Source: Paulinella micropora (Eukaryota; Cercozoa; Imbricatea; Euglyphida). From it: 23,318 nt of DNA. The stretch covers positions 914,212-937,529 of the forward strand of contig BJOX01000011.1 of assembly GCA_009731375.1 (NCBI GenBank). The letters are read 5' to 3'. Each line of letters opens with the position of its first letter. Positions within the stretch are counted from its first letter, which is position 1. The notes beneath the pieces are model-generated. The model saw only the letters and a list, made by a program, of their open reading frames with translations. It searched no databases and was not told the origin of the DNA. The position numbers and the translations under genes are program-made. Positions 1-12,608 of the stretch are shown here, one piece after another.

Positions 1-2249
1 GCAAGGACCTGAGGCACATCACGGCCTTCTCGGGCGGCTGGTCCGTGTGAGTAGTTCCGGGATCCCGCTGCGAAATCTCCAAGTCCCGAAAGAGCTGTGC
101 TAACCGGCCGCCCGTTTTGTTGATCTGTACGTTGGTGAGCTGATGGGCGGGAGAAAGCAGGTCAGGCAGCTGGCAGCCAAGCAAGGACGCAGTTTCCCTG
201 ATGACGTGGTGAGCGACGGTCGCAAGCTTCACGTACTCAGTCACCTGCTTGCGCTGTTCCCTCGACCCGCTAAACAGGGCCTTGTCGTCGGCCTCGACCG
301 CGTCGGCCACGGGAGACAGGGCCACTTGCATCAGGCGCAGCGCGCGGCGCTGTTTGAGCATGGCCTTGTACTGTGCCAGCAGCTCGTCCGCGGGGATGGC
401 CTTGCCGCTCAGCGCCTGTTCGCGCATAGCGTGCAGATAGCCAGGGTAGAGCTGCAGCGTCTNNNNNNNNNNNNNNNNNNNNNNNNNNNNNNNNNNNNNN
501 NNNNNNNNNNNNNNNNNNNNNNNNNNNNNNNNNNNNNNNNNNNNNNNNNNNNNNNNNNNNNNNNNNNNNNNNNNNNNNNNNNNNNNNNNNNNNNNNNNNN
601 NNNNNNNNNNNNNNNNNNNNNNNNNNNNNNNNNNNNNNNNNNNNNNNNNNNNNNNNNNNNNNNNNNNNNNNNNNNNNNNNNNNNNNNNNNNNNNNNNNNN
701 NNNNNNNNNNNNNNNNNNNNNNNNNNNNNNNNNNNNNNNNNNNNNNNNNNNNNNNNNNNNNNNNNNNNNNNNNNNNNNNNNNNNNNNNNNNNNNNNNNNN
801 NNNNNNNNNNNNNNNNNNNNNNNNNNNNNNNNNNNNNNNNNNNNNNNNNNNNNNNNNNNNNNNNNNNNNNNNNNNNNNNNNNNNNNNNNNNNNNNNNNNN
901 NNNNNNNNNNNNNNNNNNNNNNNNNNNNNNNNNNNNNNNNNNNNNNNNNNNNNNNNNNNNNNNNNNNNNNNNNNNNNNNNNNNNNNNNNNNNNNNNNNNN
1001 NNNNNNNNNNNNNNNNNNNNNNNNNNNNNNNNNNNNNNNNNNNNNNNNNNNNNNNNNNNNNNNNNNNNNNNNNNNNNNNNNNNNNNNNNNNNNNNNNNNN
1101 NNNNNNNNNNNNNNNNNNNNNNNNNNNNNNNNNNNNNNNNNNNNNNNNNNNNNNNNNNNNNNNNNNNNNNNNNNNNNNNNNNNNNNNNNNNNNNNNNNNN
1201 NNNNNNNNNNNNNNNNNNNNNNNNNNNNNNNNNNNNNNNNNNNCGTCCACCACGTTCTGTCTGTCCTCGATCACCAACGAGTCGTGGCGCAGGCAGATCG
1301 TCTCGCAGCCCTTGTCCCGGAAGAAGGCCATGGCGCGGGACATGACTTTCGCTTCGTAGCGAGTAGTCACAAAGTGCACGAACGCCCCCTCGACGTTCTT
1401 GTAGTTGATGTGCCTGACGCGGTCCCAGCCCAGCTTGCGCCTCTTATCGCAGTAGTCCCACACCTTCCTGTAGTGAGGCTTGAGCACCGCGATCGCGTGC
1501 AGGACCGAGTTGCGCAGCTCCCGGGCAAAACGAAAGGGGGGCAGGCCCGTTAGGTCCCCGCCGTGCAAGATCCTGAGCAGTATCTCCTTGGCGCCGTCCC
1601 TCGACTTCCCGAAGACTTCGGCCGTCTTCTGCAAGCACTCTTCCCGGTTCTCTACAAGCTCGCGCAGGGCAGCCAGGGGGGCCGGATCGCTAGCCAGGCT
1701 TTCCGCCAGCCACAGCAAGAACACGGGCACGCTGTTGTTGATGTCGACCTCCTGGCAGAACGCAGGCAGGGCCAGGCGGCGCAGGGCGATAGGCGCATTC
1801 TGCATCCCAGTCGTAGCGTAGGCCCGGCCGCCCTTGGTGCCCTTGCCGTAGCGGTAGTCAACGCAGTAGCCCCCAGTCGCGATCACTTCCTTCTGCATGC
1901 AGTCCAGCAGTTGCTTGTGAACGGGCGCCAGGCGCGGCTCGGCCAACAGGTCGCGGACGGCGGGCAGGTCCAATATCTCGTAGAACCTGTACACGGCTGC
2001 CCTTTTCGTCTTGTCTTTGCTGGTAGGAGCGGCCTTCTCGTCGGCCGACTCGTCGTCGCTGGCGGCCTGGACCGGGCTAGGCGGCTCGCTGTCGCACTCT
2101 TCCGCTTCGCCGCCCGTGGCCGCCGCCGCTTGTTGTGCCCTCTTTCTCTTGCGCCGCGCTCTGGCTCGCAGGGACTGCAGGGCGGGGCTTTCGTCGTCGT
2201 CGTCATCGGAGGCAGTGACAGGCGGCATGGCTGTCTTGTGTTCTTGCAT
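1..2249 (-). CDS. Polymerase-A-like (TV-Pol-type) protein, intronless, 3' end outside window, gap inside
   Basis: The ATG at 2247-2249 opens a GC-rich frame of 335 residues up to the gap at 463-1243. Residues 1-85 are acidic and low-complexity with a basic patch (RRKRKR, 32-37) that could be a nuclear localisation signal. From about 85 the protein looks globular. A GR...TGMQNAPIALRR stretch (141-158) precedes VDINNSVP (168-175, motif A-like). SRDGAKEILLRILHGG (216-231) fits the R-x3-K-x7-(Y/H)G pattern of motif B, and RHDSLVIED (321-329) fits the HD of motif C. That order and spacing are those of the palm/fingers of family A DNA polymerases and T7-like RNA polymerases, including the TV-Pol group described from transposons and viruses. 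Beyond the gap the minus strand stays open from 462 to 1 (about 153 helix-rich residues) in a frame offset from the first part, as expected if the gap length is arbitrary. Gene existence is fairly sure; the family is my reading of motifs, and activity is unproven. Confidence 0.62.
463..1243. other. Assembly gap, 781 N
   Basis: The run of N lies inside the polymerase-like gene. The two sides are each open but not in the same frame across the stated length, so the number of N should not be trusted. Confidence 0.99.
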
Positions 2250-2300
2250 GTAGGCACCTACAAAAAAAGATGTGGCGGTCGTTCACGCACTCAGACGAGA

Positions 2301-2430
2301 CAGCAAAATTTTGACGGGTTTTGCGGCAAATTTTTTTTGCAGGGCAAGAAATTTTGACTGGTTTGGCGGCGCGGTAATTTTTTTGGCAAGGCAAGAAATT
2401 TTGACTGGTTCTGCGACGCGGTAAATTTCC
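2301..2430. repeat. Three diverged copies of a ~45-bp T-rich repeat upstream of the polymerase-like gene
   Basis: The core GCAAGAAATTTTGACTGGTT occurs at 2344-2363 and 2391-2410, with a variant at 2303-2320. Each is followed by a GCGGC/GCGACGCGGTAA block and a T-run. Spacings are 43 and 47 bp. The array starts about 50 bp upstream of the start codon of the minus-strand gene, so it could hold promoter or replication-protein sites; nothing in the sequence proves either. Confidence 0.75.
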
Positions 2431-2618
2431 GGAAAAACAGCCTCAATTTATGGTAAGGACAAAACGGCAATAGGTTCGTTCCGGCTGCGACCACTTTCAA
2501 TCAAGCAAAACTCGACTGTTCTGAGGATTGACACGGGTGCCGTCCGTCCGACCGTAACGGTCTTCTAGAAATTCACTGGTGCGCCGGGCCCGGATGCAGG
2601 CCATACACATACAGCCAT

Positions 2619-2705
2619 ATCACTGCCTTTTTGTCCCGCACTACTGCCTTTTTGTACCATATCACTGCCTTTTTTGTCCGTATCACAAATATTTCGGCCA
2701 TATCA
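2619..2705. repeat. Short CACTGCCTTTTTGT direct repeats
   Basis: Three copies of a unit containing (C/T)ACTGCCTTTTTGT spaced about 23 bp, followed by a degenerate fourth (CGTATCACAAATATTTCGGCC). The core TGCCTTTTTGTACC reappears in inverted orientation near 6740, which loosely ties this region to the repeats at 6.5-6.8 kb. Confidence 0.65.
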
Positions 2706-2743
2706 ACCCAAGGACCCAAGTACCGACCAAGACACGCAGACAA

Positions 2744-2932
2744 GGTGGCGACCGACACGACCGTACCACCAAGCGCCGACGGCTGACCGGCCAGCCGCTC
2801 GTCGACGAGTTCGCCCGTCCAACCGACCCGCCCGCCGTGCCCATAGTCCGAGCCACGTTCACCCTGGACACGCTGAAGCGGCCGTCGGCAGTCTTCTGCT
2901 CCTTACTAGTAAAAATTGTACTTATTGATTAA
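2744..2932 (+). other. Coding-like remnant with GC-rich third positions
   Basis: An open plus-strand frame ending at 2930-2932 has, between about 2744 and 2890, strong GC bias at third positions and reads KRRRLTGQPLVDEFARP and DPPAVPIVRATFTLD. Its 5' portion runs into the T-rich direct repeats, so I see no credible start. I do not recognise a family. It may be a fragment of a larger gene of the same putative mobile region, or chance openness in GC-rich DNA; the minus strand is also open over part of it. Confidence 0.22.
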
Positions 2933-2994
2933 AACAATTATAATTGTCCAATCTGCTCATTTATTAATAGTATTACGAGAACAACTTACTTTAA

Positions 2995-4152
2995 TTAGTT
3001 TACAACCCCCTTATTAACACAGTCCCGGCCTCGGAGTAGAGTCACGGTCAACCACTCGTACCAAGTGTTGCAGGGATGGATGCCCAAGGCTTCGAGGTCC
3101 TCCAGTGGGCGGGCCACTTTAGACTTGCCGTCAAACACTAACTGCCTCGCGGGGTCGACACCGTAGGCATGGCCTCCATGGACGAGTATACCCAGCGGAG
3201 CGGCTCTGTCGGATAGCCAAGCGGTACCACGCGTCTTCCGGGGCTTGCGCGAGACGGTGGCCAACGACTGCCCATGCTTCTCCAATGCGTCCAAGTACTC
3301 GTAGAACACGGGGACGCTATCCACTGACTTCTTGAAGTCGGAGCGCAGCCTTTCCTTGTACCGCTTTGGCGCGTTGCACAAGTTGAACAAGGCCATGGCA
3401 AGGCACGCGTACGACTTGTCGAGACGGTAGCGCTGTACCACGGCCGTGCCCGCTGAGCGGGCTCCGGCACACGGCACAGCGCTAGAGTCTCCGACGGGCC
3501 TGTACGGGGTGTCCTTGGCCATGACCTCCGTCTCGATAGTCCGCTTCCAATGCGCAGCCGCGTAGGTGCCATCCTTGTCTTTCCATTCCAGTACGTCAGC
3601 CTTCGGCTCCAGTCTCCACGAGCGGCGCTTGGTCTTCAGGTCCTCCCAAGTAACCTTGATAGCGTCCCCGTCGATCTCGTCCCAGTTGCATCGCTTCTTC
3701 TCCTCTGCCGTAGGGCGCTGTAGCTCGCGGTAGCGGAATAGTTTGCAGGTAAAGACGTGCGTGCGGCGCCGCTTGCTGGGCCTCTCCTCCTCCACCTCCG
3801 GGGCAGGCGCGGTGGGCGCGGTCGGCAGCGGTAGCGGCGCGGGCGCGATCGGCAGCGGCGGGTCGATCGTAACGATATCGATGTCCTCTTCCTCGTCCTC
3901 CCCATCGCTCCCATCGTCCGGTCCGTTGGGCACTGGCACGAACCGTGACAGAGTTTGAGCAACGTCGCCGGGACGGTCGACTGTGCCCACGGGCATGCCT
4001 GCTGAGCAGGCTATACCCACAGACGCAGCGCCCCCCTGGCAAACGAGCTCGCCCTCTGCCATTGGCGCTAGCCGTGGCCCGCTGTCGCCGAGGCTGCCAC
4101 CCTTGCCGCTCGCTTGGTCGGCCACGCCATACGCAACGCAGAGCAATGTCAT
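2995..4152 (-). CDS. Hypothetical protein with possible papain-like Cys/His domain, intronless
   Basis: A single open frame of 385 residues from the ATG at 4150-4152 to the stop at 2995-2997. Residues 1-70 are Gly/Ala-rich. Residues 78-92 are strongly acidic, 97-119 are a Pro/Ala/Leu stretch, and RPSKRRR (124-130) is a likely nuclear localisation signal. From about 131 the sequence looks folded. SYACLAMALFNLC (247-259) and LVHGGHAYGVD (323-333) followed by QLVFD (337-341) resemble the Cys and His/Asp boxes of papain-fold peptidases such as OTU, C39 or ULP types, with Q240 ahead of Cys250. This is pattern resemblance only. The gene lies 745 bp upstream of the polymerase-like gene on the same strand. 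Both are intronless and share an acidic, basic, then globular layout, which suggests they belong together. Function is unknown. Confidence 0.6.
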   Translation of the reverse strand: MTLLCVAYGVADQASGKGGSLGDSGPRLAPMAEGELVCQGGAASVGIACSAGMPVGTVDRPGDVAQTLSRFVPVPNGPDDGSDGEDEEEDIDIVTIDPPLPIAPAPLPLPTAPTAPAPEVEEERPSKRRRTHVFTCKLFRYRELQRPTAEEKKRCNWDEIDGDAIKVTWEDLKTKRRSWRLEPKADVLEWKDKDGTYAAAHWKRTIETEVMAKDTPYRPVGDSSAVPCAGARSAGTAVVQRYRLDKSYACLAMALFNLCNAPKRYKERLRSDFKKSVDSVPVFYEYLDALEKHGQSLATVSRKPRKTRGTAWLSDRAAPLGILVHGGHAYGVDPARQLVFDGKSKVARPLEDLEALGIHPCNTWYEWLTVTLLRGRDCVNKGVVN

Positions 4153-4268
4153 GTACGCTATTACACCAGCACATACAAGCTGAAAACGCCCAACTTCAAA
4201 CGAATCTATCTAAGCTAATCTTGAGTATTTTGGTGTAATTTTGCAGCACTAGCTTCCTCGTGATGCGA
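4153..4268. other. Upstream region of the minus-strand hypothetical gene
   Basis: AT-rich DNA between the start codon and the 169-bp repeats. The segment ending GATGCGAGC is a weakly similar extra piece of the repeat unit. I see no convincing TATA box or other site. Confidence 0.3.
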
Positions 4269-4735
4269 GCTATCTAAATCTACCCTCAATTCTTGTGGGG
4301 ACCCTCTGGAAGCCGTCCAACCACTTAATCAAAATCACGGAAAAATGGGGCCGACCCCATTTTTCCAAGTGACCGTTTGCGACTAATCTCGGCCTGATTT
4401 TCAAAATTTTTGGTGCGTTAGATTCGTCCTGGTCTGGGCTATCTAAATCTACTCTCATTTCTTATGGGTACCCTCGGGGCGCCGTCTAACCACTGAATCA
4501 AAGTCGCGGAAAAATGGAGCCGACCCCATTTTTCCAAGTGACCGTTTGCGACTAATCTCGGCCTGATTTTCAAAATTTTTGGTGCGTTAGATTCGTCTTG
4601 ATGCGGGCTATCTAAATCTACCCTCAAACCTTATGGGAACCCTCGGGGCGCCGTCCAACCACTTGGTCAAAGTCGCGGAAAAATGGGGCCACCCCCATTT
4701 TTCCAAGTCACTGTTTGCAGCCAAACTACACGCAA
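4269..4735. repeat. 169-bp tandem repeat, about 2.7 copies
   Basis: The GCTATCTAAATCTA motif begins at 4269, 4438 and 4607, a constant 169-bp period. Copies share GGGGCGCCGTC(C/T)AACCAC, CGGAAAAATGG and CCATTTTTCCAAGTGACC blocks; the last two form a hairpin around GGGGCCGACCCC. Copies 1 and 2 are nearly identical, and copy 3 stops at about 4735. Overlapping 62-residue minus-strand frames (4270-4458, 4439-4627) exist only because the unit is repeated. Confidence 0.9.
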
Positions 4736-5040
4736 TTTGTGTGTGTGTAAGTGGAACGTGTTCATTTCAATGCAACCTTTCAGGATCTATATACACACAG
4801 CACCAAACACCTGCAAACATGCTCAAAAACATCAAGGGTTCCATCCCTATCAGCTACCCATTTCCCTAGTTCAGCAGACCTAGGGTTCTGAGGCCAAAAT
4901 TCCCCTTGGGCTCACGCCACGTCGCAGTTACCAGGCGGGGCCAAAAATCCCACACATTGATTTTGCTCATTTCCTTTTTGCCACCCCTCCCCGCCACCGC
5001 CCACCGCCCCCCGCAAAAATCATAGCTTTTTCCGCCCAAA
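4736..5040. other. No gene seen
   Basis: Unique-looking non-coding sequence. CCCTAG...CTAGGG (4863-4885) is a short inverted repeat. The remainder is C-rich on the plus strand (4980-5010) without a recognisable feature. Confidence 0.4.
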
Positions 5041-5185
5041 ACTTGGCAGTGGGCTATCTCGGCCAATACTGAAGCTTTTTGCGTGATTTTTGCAGCATTC
5101 GATTCCTCGTGACGCGGGCTATTTGAATATATATACCACAGAACAAGAGACCACCGGGAAGCCGTCCAACCACCCTTGTCAGAAC
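5041..5185. repeat. Diverged dispersed copy of the 169-bp unit
   Basis: The order of blocks is the same as in the tandem repeat: ATCTCGGCC, a GATTTTTGCAGCATTCGATTC stretch, CGCGGGCTAT and GGGAAGCCGTCCAACCAC. Its minus-strand translation (SPRHEESNAAKI) parallels the repeat translation (SPDQDESNAPKI), so it is an older relative about 450 bp from the array. Confidence 0.6.
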
Positions 5186-5307
5186 CCACACCTCCCGCCA
5201 GGTTCGCCACTACCCCCACCCCACCCCCCAAAATCCACGGTTCTGGCAGGTGCCACCGCCCACCCCTCTGTCACTACCCTGGCAGCGGGTGCCCCCTCCC
5301 CCTCCCT

Positions 5308-5548
5308 CTAATCAAGCCACCTGAAAAATCAGGTGGCCGGTGCCCCCTTGTCAGAACCCACACCTGAGCAGTTTTTATTTACTATATAAATAATCCTATC
5401 TGGCAGGGGTTCTGACAGCCACCTGAAATTTCCGGTGGCCGGTGCCGCTGTCAGAACCCACACCTGAGCAGTTTTTATTTACTATATAAATAATCCTATC
5501 TGGCAGAGGTTCTGACAGCCACCTGAAAAATCCAGTGGCCGGTGCCGC
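5308..5548. repeat. GCCACCTGA...GGTGGCCGGTGCC hairpins between palindromic elements
   Basis: CCACCTGAAAAATCAGGTGG (about 5310-5330) is a near-perfect hairpin. Related sequences with partly broken stems (GAAATTTCCGGTGG, GAAAAATCCAGTGG) sit in the same relative place before the next two elements, so three composite units repeat every 100 bp. Confidence 0.8.
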
Positions 5549-6056
5549 TGTCAGAACCCACACCTGAGCCGTTACGCTACGCTATAACAATAACTGGCAG
5601 GGTTCTGACAGGTGCCACCACTCCCTCTCTGTCAGAACCCCACACCTGAGCCGTTACGCTACGCTATAACAATAACTGGCAGGGTTCTGGCGTGGTGCCA
5701 CCTGATGCCAAGGCACCGGGGGGCCCCCTCCCTCCCCCCCCCCTCTTTTTTTCCTTCTGGTGGGGCCACCGTGTCAGAACCCACACCTTGTCCGTTACTC
5801 TCCGCTATACTCTTACCTGGCAGGGTTCTGGCAGGTGGCACCGGAGCCCACTGTGTCAGAACCCACACCTGGGCCGTTACGCTGCGCTATAACAATACGT
5901 GTAGGGGTTCTGACAGCCACCACCACCGCGGGGGGAAAAGAGGGGAGGGGTGGGGGGGGGTCCCCCGGGGCCGTGGCATCAGGGGCGGGTGCCACCGTGT
6001 CAGAACCCACACCTGGGCCGTTACGCTGCGCTATAACAATACGTGTAGGGGTTCTG

Positions 6057-6165
6057 NNNNNNNNNNNNNNNNNNNNNNNNNNNNNNNNNNNNNNNNNNNN
6101 NNNNNNNNNNNNNNNNNNNNNNNNNNNNNNNNNNNNNNNNNNNNNNNNNNNNNNNNNNNNNNNNN
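6057..6165. other. Assembly gap, 109 N, inside the palindromic array
   Basis: The gap falls between a complete left side and an isolated right arm, so at least one element is missing and the copy number is a minimum. Confidence 0.99.
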
Positions 6166-6421
6166 CTGGCAGGGTTCTGGCAGGTGGCACCGGAGCCACT
6201 TTGTCAGAACCCAGACCTTGTCCGTTACGCTCCGCTATACCCTTACCTGGCAGGGTTCTGGCAGGTGGCACCGGAGCCCGCTTTGTCAGAACCCACACCT
6301 TGTCCGTTACGCTCCGCTATACTCTTATGTGGCAGGGTTCTGGCAGGTGGCACCAGCCGGATAATACCAGGTGATATGGTCGAAATAGGCAATGTTGCGC
6401 CAAATGCCGAAATTCCCCCGG

Positions 6422-6431
6422 NNNNNNNNNN
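6422..6431. other. Assembly gap, 10 N
   Basis: Flanked on both sides by GAAATTCCCCCGG, so a short tandem repeat was probably collapsed here. Confidence 0.99.
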
Positions 6432-6497
6432 AGAAATTCCCCCGGGAAATGCCTTTTTCCAGTGTGATACGCAAATGCTGAAATTACCCGAGTGAAT

Positions 6498-6790
6498 GCC
6501 ACTTTTCCCCTTTCGGGCCGGCCGTGCAACCAATGCCACTTTGTAGTTGTGGAAAAAGTTGTGGTTGTGGATAAAGTTGTGCTTGTGGATAGCAGATGCC
6601 ACTTTTCCTGCATCGGGCCGGCCGTGCAATAATTGCCGATTTTGCGTGGAAATGCCATTTTGCGTAGTCCGGGCCGGCCGTGCAACCATTGCCATTTTGC
6701 AGGTACAAAATGGCAATGGTTATCCGGCCGGTCCGCAGGGTACAAAAAGGCAATTCTTACCTGGTCGGGCCGCAAGGGACAAAATGGCAT
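6498..6790. repeat. GGGCCGGCCGTGCAA repeat family, about five diverged units
   Basis: GGGCCGGCCGTGCAA followed by (T/C)CAATGCCACTTT-like sequence occurs near 6518, 6615 and 6670. Inverted or degenerate versions lie at 6706-6740 and 6757-6790. A short GTTGTGG(A/T)(A/T)AAAGTTGTG tandem repeat sits at 6545-6592. Plus-strand open frames here come from the repetition. Confidence 0.75.
6684..6721. repeat. Perfect 16-bp inverted repeat, 6-bp loop
   Basis: AACCATTGCCATTTTG and CAAAATGGCAATGGTT are exact reverse complements separated by CAGGTA. GGCCGG blocks outside both arms extend the symmetry imperfectly, as in a small MITE-like element or structured RNA. Confidence 0.9.
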
Positions 6791-6824
6791 TTGTTCTATC
6801 AGGCCTAACGTAGATTTTTAATAT

Positions 6825-6896
6825 ATTAATAAATATGTCTATATTACATATATATATATATATAATATATATATATATATAATATATATATATATG
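6825..6896. repeat. AT microsatellite
   Basis: Near-pure (TA)n with interruptions, from about 6848; preceded by AT-rich sequence. Confidence 0.95.
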
Positions 6897-7240
6897 ACAA
6901 AGACAGATAGACAGACAGAAAAAGCAAAAAAGGAAAGCAAGCCAGAAAGCACGTTAAGTCGAGGGAAGAAATGATATTGAACTGAGAATGAAGAAACGAG
7001 GGAAGAAAAAGGAAAGAAAGAAAGAAGGAAGGAGGGAGAAGGAGGAAAGAAAACTGGGTAGATGGGAGAAGATTGATGAAAGAATGTCGAAGGAAGAAAG
7101 GAAGAGAGAAAGAGAGAGGAAAGGGTAACGCGTACGAACTGGAAAGAAGGCATGGAGGCCAGAAAGAACATCAAGAAAGAGAGAGAGAGACACACACATA
7201 CACACAAAGAAAGAAAGAAAGGTGAGAGAAAAACAGACAA
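6897..7240. repeat. Purine-rich (GAAA/GGAA/AGAC) low-complexity tract
   Basis: A roughly 340-bp strand-asymmetric purine run with AGAC, GAAA and AGGA units ending in short CACA and GAAA repeats. No gene is supported; the minus-strand open frame encodes only Ser/Leu/Phe-rich low complexity. Confidence 0.85.
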
Positions 7241-7545
7241 ATTTTGCCCTCTGTGAACTTCACGGGGAGTGCCTTGCCGAGTGTTTTTTTTTTTTTTCTC
7301 CACCCAAACCGGTCCAGGTGGCACAACTTTCTGTCAAACATTTTATGTTATTTGGGTTTCCCCTCGCCAGTCGCCATTTCTCTCGCTCGTTCTTTCGCTC
7401 TGGCGCTGCCTTCCGTTCTGGTCGCTGCCCTTCTCGTTGTCTGGAGCAGTGAAAACTGTAAATAATTTGTTCGTGCTGAGTCTGACTCATACCTCTGTTC
7501 GTAGGTCTGGAGGTCTGCAGTGCGTTGAAGTTTCCAACGAAGTCC
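7241..7545 (+). promoter_or_regulatory. NAXE 5' region with a possible transit-peptide exon
   Basis: This stretch holds a T15 run, then an in-frame start at 7345-7347 whose product MLFGFPLASRHFSRSF continues Arg/Ser/Phe-rich with no acidic residue, like a mitochondrial presequence. A candidate donor at 7421 (after ...CGTTCTG) and acceptor TTCGTAG ending at 7504 would splice it in phase to 7505 and into the frame of the exon at 7546. That extension is inference; no promoter element is clear. Confidence 0.35.
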
Positions 7546-11825
<4,280 letters not shown>

Positions 11826-12480
11826 GCACCTCCTCACCAATCTATAATGGGATGAGAGAAAAAGAGAGGGCGTGTCGGAGGCTGGACAACTTTCAGGGAG
11901 AGGAGGAAATCTCAAATAGAGCTGGAATGAATAATCATCATCCGGGTGTGTGCCGTATATTAGGAGTAGAGCAAGCTGTTCTCTTCGAAACGCCCTCCCC
12001 GAGTGCGCAGGCCAGTGCAACCAAGCTTTAGCACTGAGATGACGGTCACCGTGAGTTGAACTCAAATGTTAGCTATTAGTCACCGTAGTGGTAATGTTGT
12101 AGTATAATAATAATATTACATATTTATTAATATTGATGATCAACATGGTACTAACCACAGTCTGAGAATTTACTTACCGATACGGCGCTGGGCCGACTGA
12201 GAATAAACTGCTTGATTTAATGAAGTGGCTGAACAGTGGCCTAAGGATCGGCCGTATCAGAGTAACGGTGTCGGTAGAGCTATTACTTATTAATACAATC
12301 CGGCCAGTCAAGTTACGTGGCGTGTTCTGTTGGCGCCTTTTCTTATTAAAGCTGTAGTACTGCTGATAGAGTGTGGTATTAATAATAGGTCATTATATTA
12401 ATAATAGTGGTCTAACACCAGCTAGTGATGATACACAATATTTAGTGAGTCAGCACTGATTAATAAAAATATTTTCCTAA
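11826..12480. other. Region downstream of NAXE, no gene seen
   Basis: Includes the NAXE 3' UTR of unknown extent. AATAAA at 12202-12207 is a possible polyadenylation signal. From about 12090 the sequence is AT-rich with TAATAATA clusters. No open frame looks coding. Confidence 0.4.
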
Positions 12481-12567
12481 AAATGTTTTTACGCAAACAC
12501 TGTTTTAATAAAATCACTACCGTAGGATTGCCACTCGTAGAGCCTGAGTGGGAAGCAGAAGAGATCT

Positions 12568-12608
<41 letters not shown>

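Larger units (their letters stand above)
5176..6345. repeat. Array of at least ten palindromic ~60-70 bp elements
   Basis: Each element starts with TGTCAGAACCCACACCT and ends with GGCAGGGTTCTG(A/G)CAG, so the ends form an 11-12 bp inverted repeat (TGTCAGAACCC/GGGTTCTGACA). Copies begin near 5176 (interrupted), 5349, 5449, 5549, 5630, 5772, 5853, 5997, 6202 and 6284, plus a right half at 6166 after the gap. Two inner sequences occur: an A/T type (TTTTTATTTACTATATAAA) in the copies at 5349 and 5449, and a CCGTTACGCT(A/C)CGCTATA type in the rest. Spacers vary in length and sequence, several being GGTGGCACCGGAGCC. Open frames across it are by-products of repetition. Confidence 0.9.

Noticed and set aside
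143-1345. Plus-strand open frame across the large gap
   Set aside because: It is open mainly because N gives no stops, and it is antisense to the polymerase-like gene, whose frame has the conserved motifs.
1563-2357. 264-codon plus-strand frame
   Set aside because: Antisense shadow of the polymerase-like gene in GC-rich sequence; no recognisable domain.
4863-4885. Telomere-like CCCTAG/CTAGGG
   Set aside because: Only single short motifs in inverted orientation; not an interstitial telomere array.
4866-5231. 121-codon minus-strand frame
   Set aside because: Partly made of the diverged 169-bp repeat and low-complexity sequence; no coding bias or domain.
5176-6345. CRISPR array
   Set aside because: Repeats differ in core and length, spacers are not uniform, no cas genes, and the context is eukaryotic.
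5612-6374. Plus- and minus-strand frames across the palindromic array
   Set aside because: The frames repeat the same residues because the DNA repeats, and the longest ones cross a gap.
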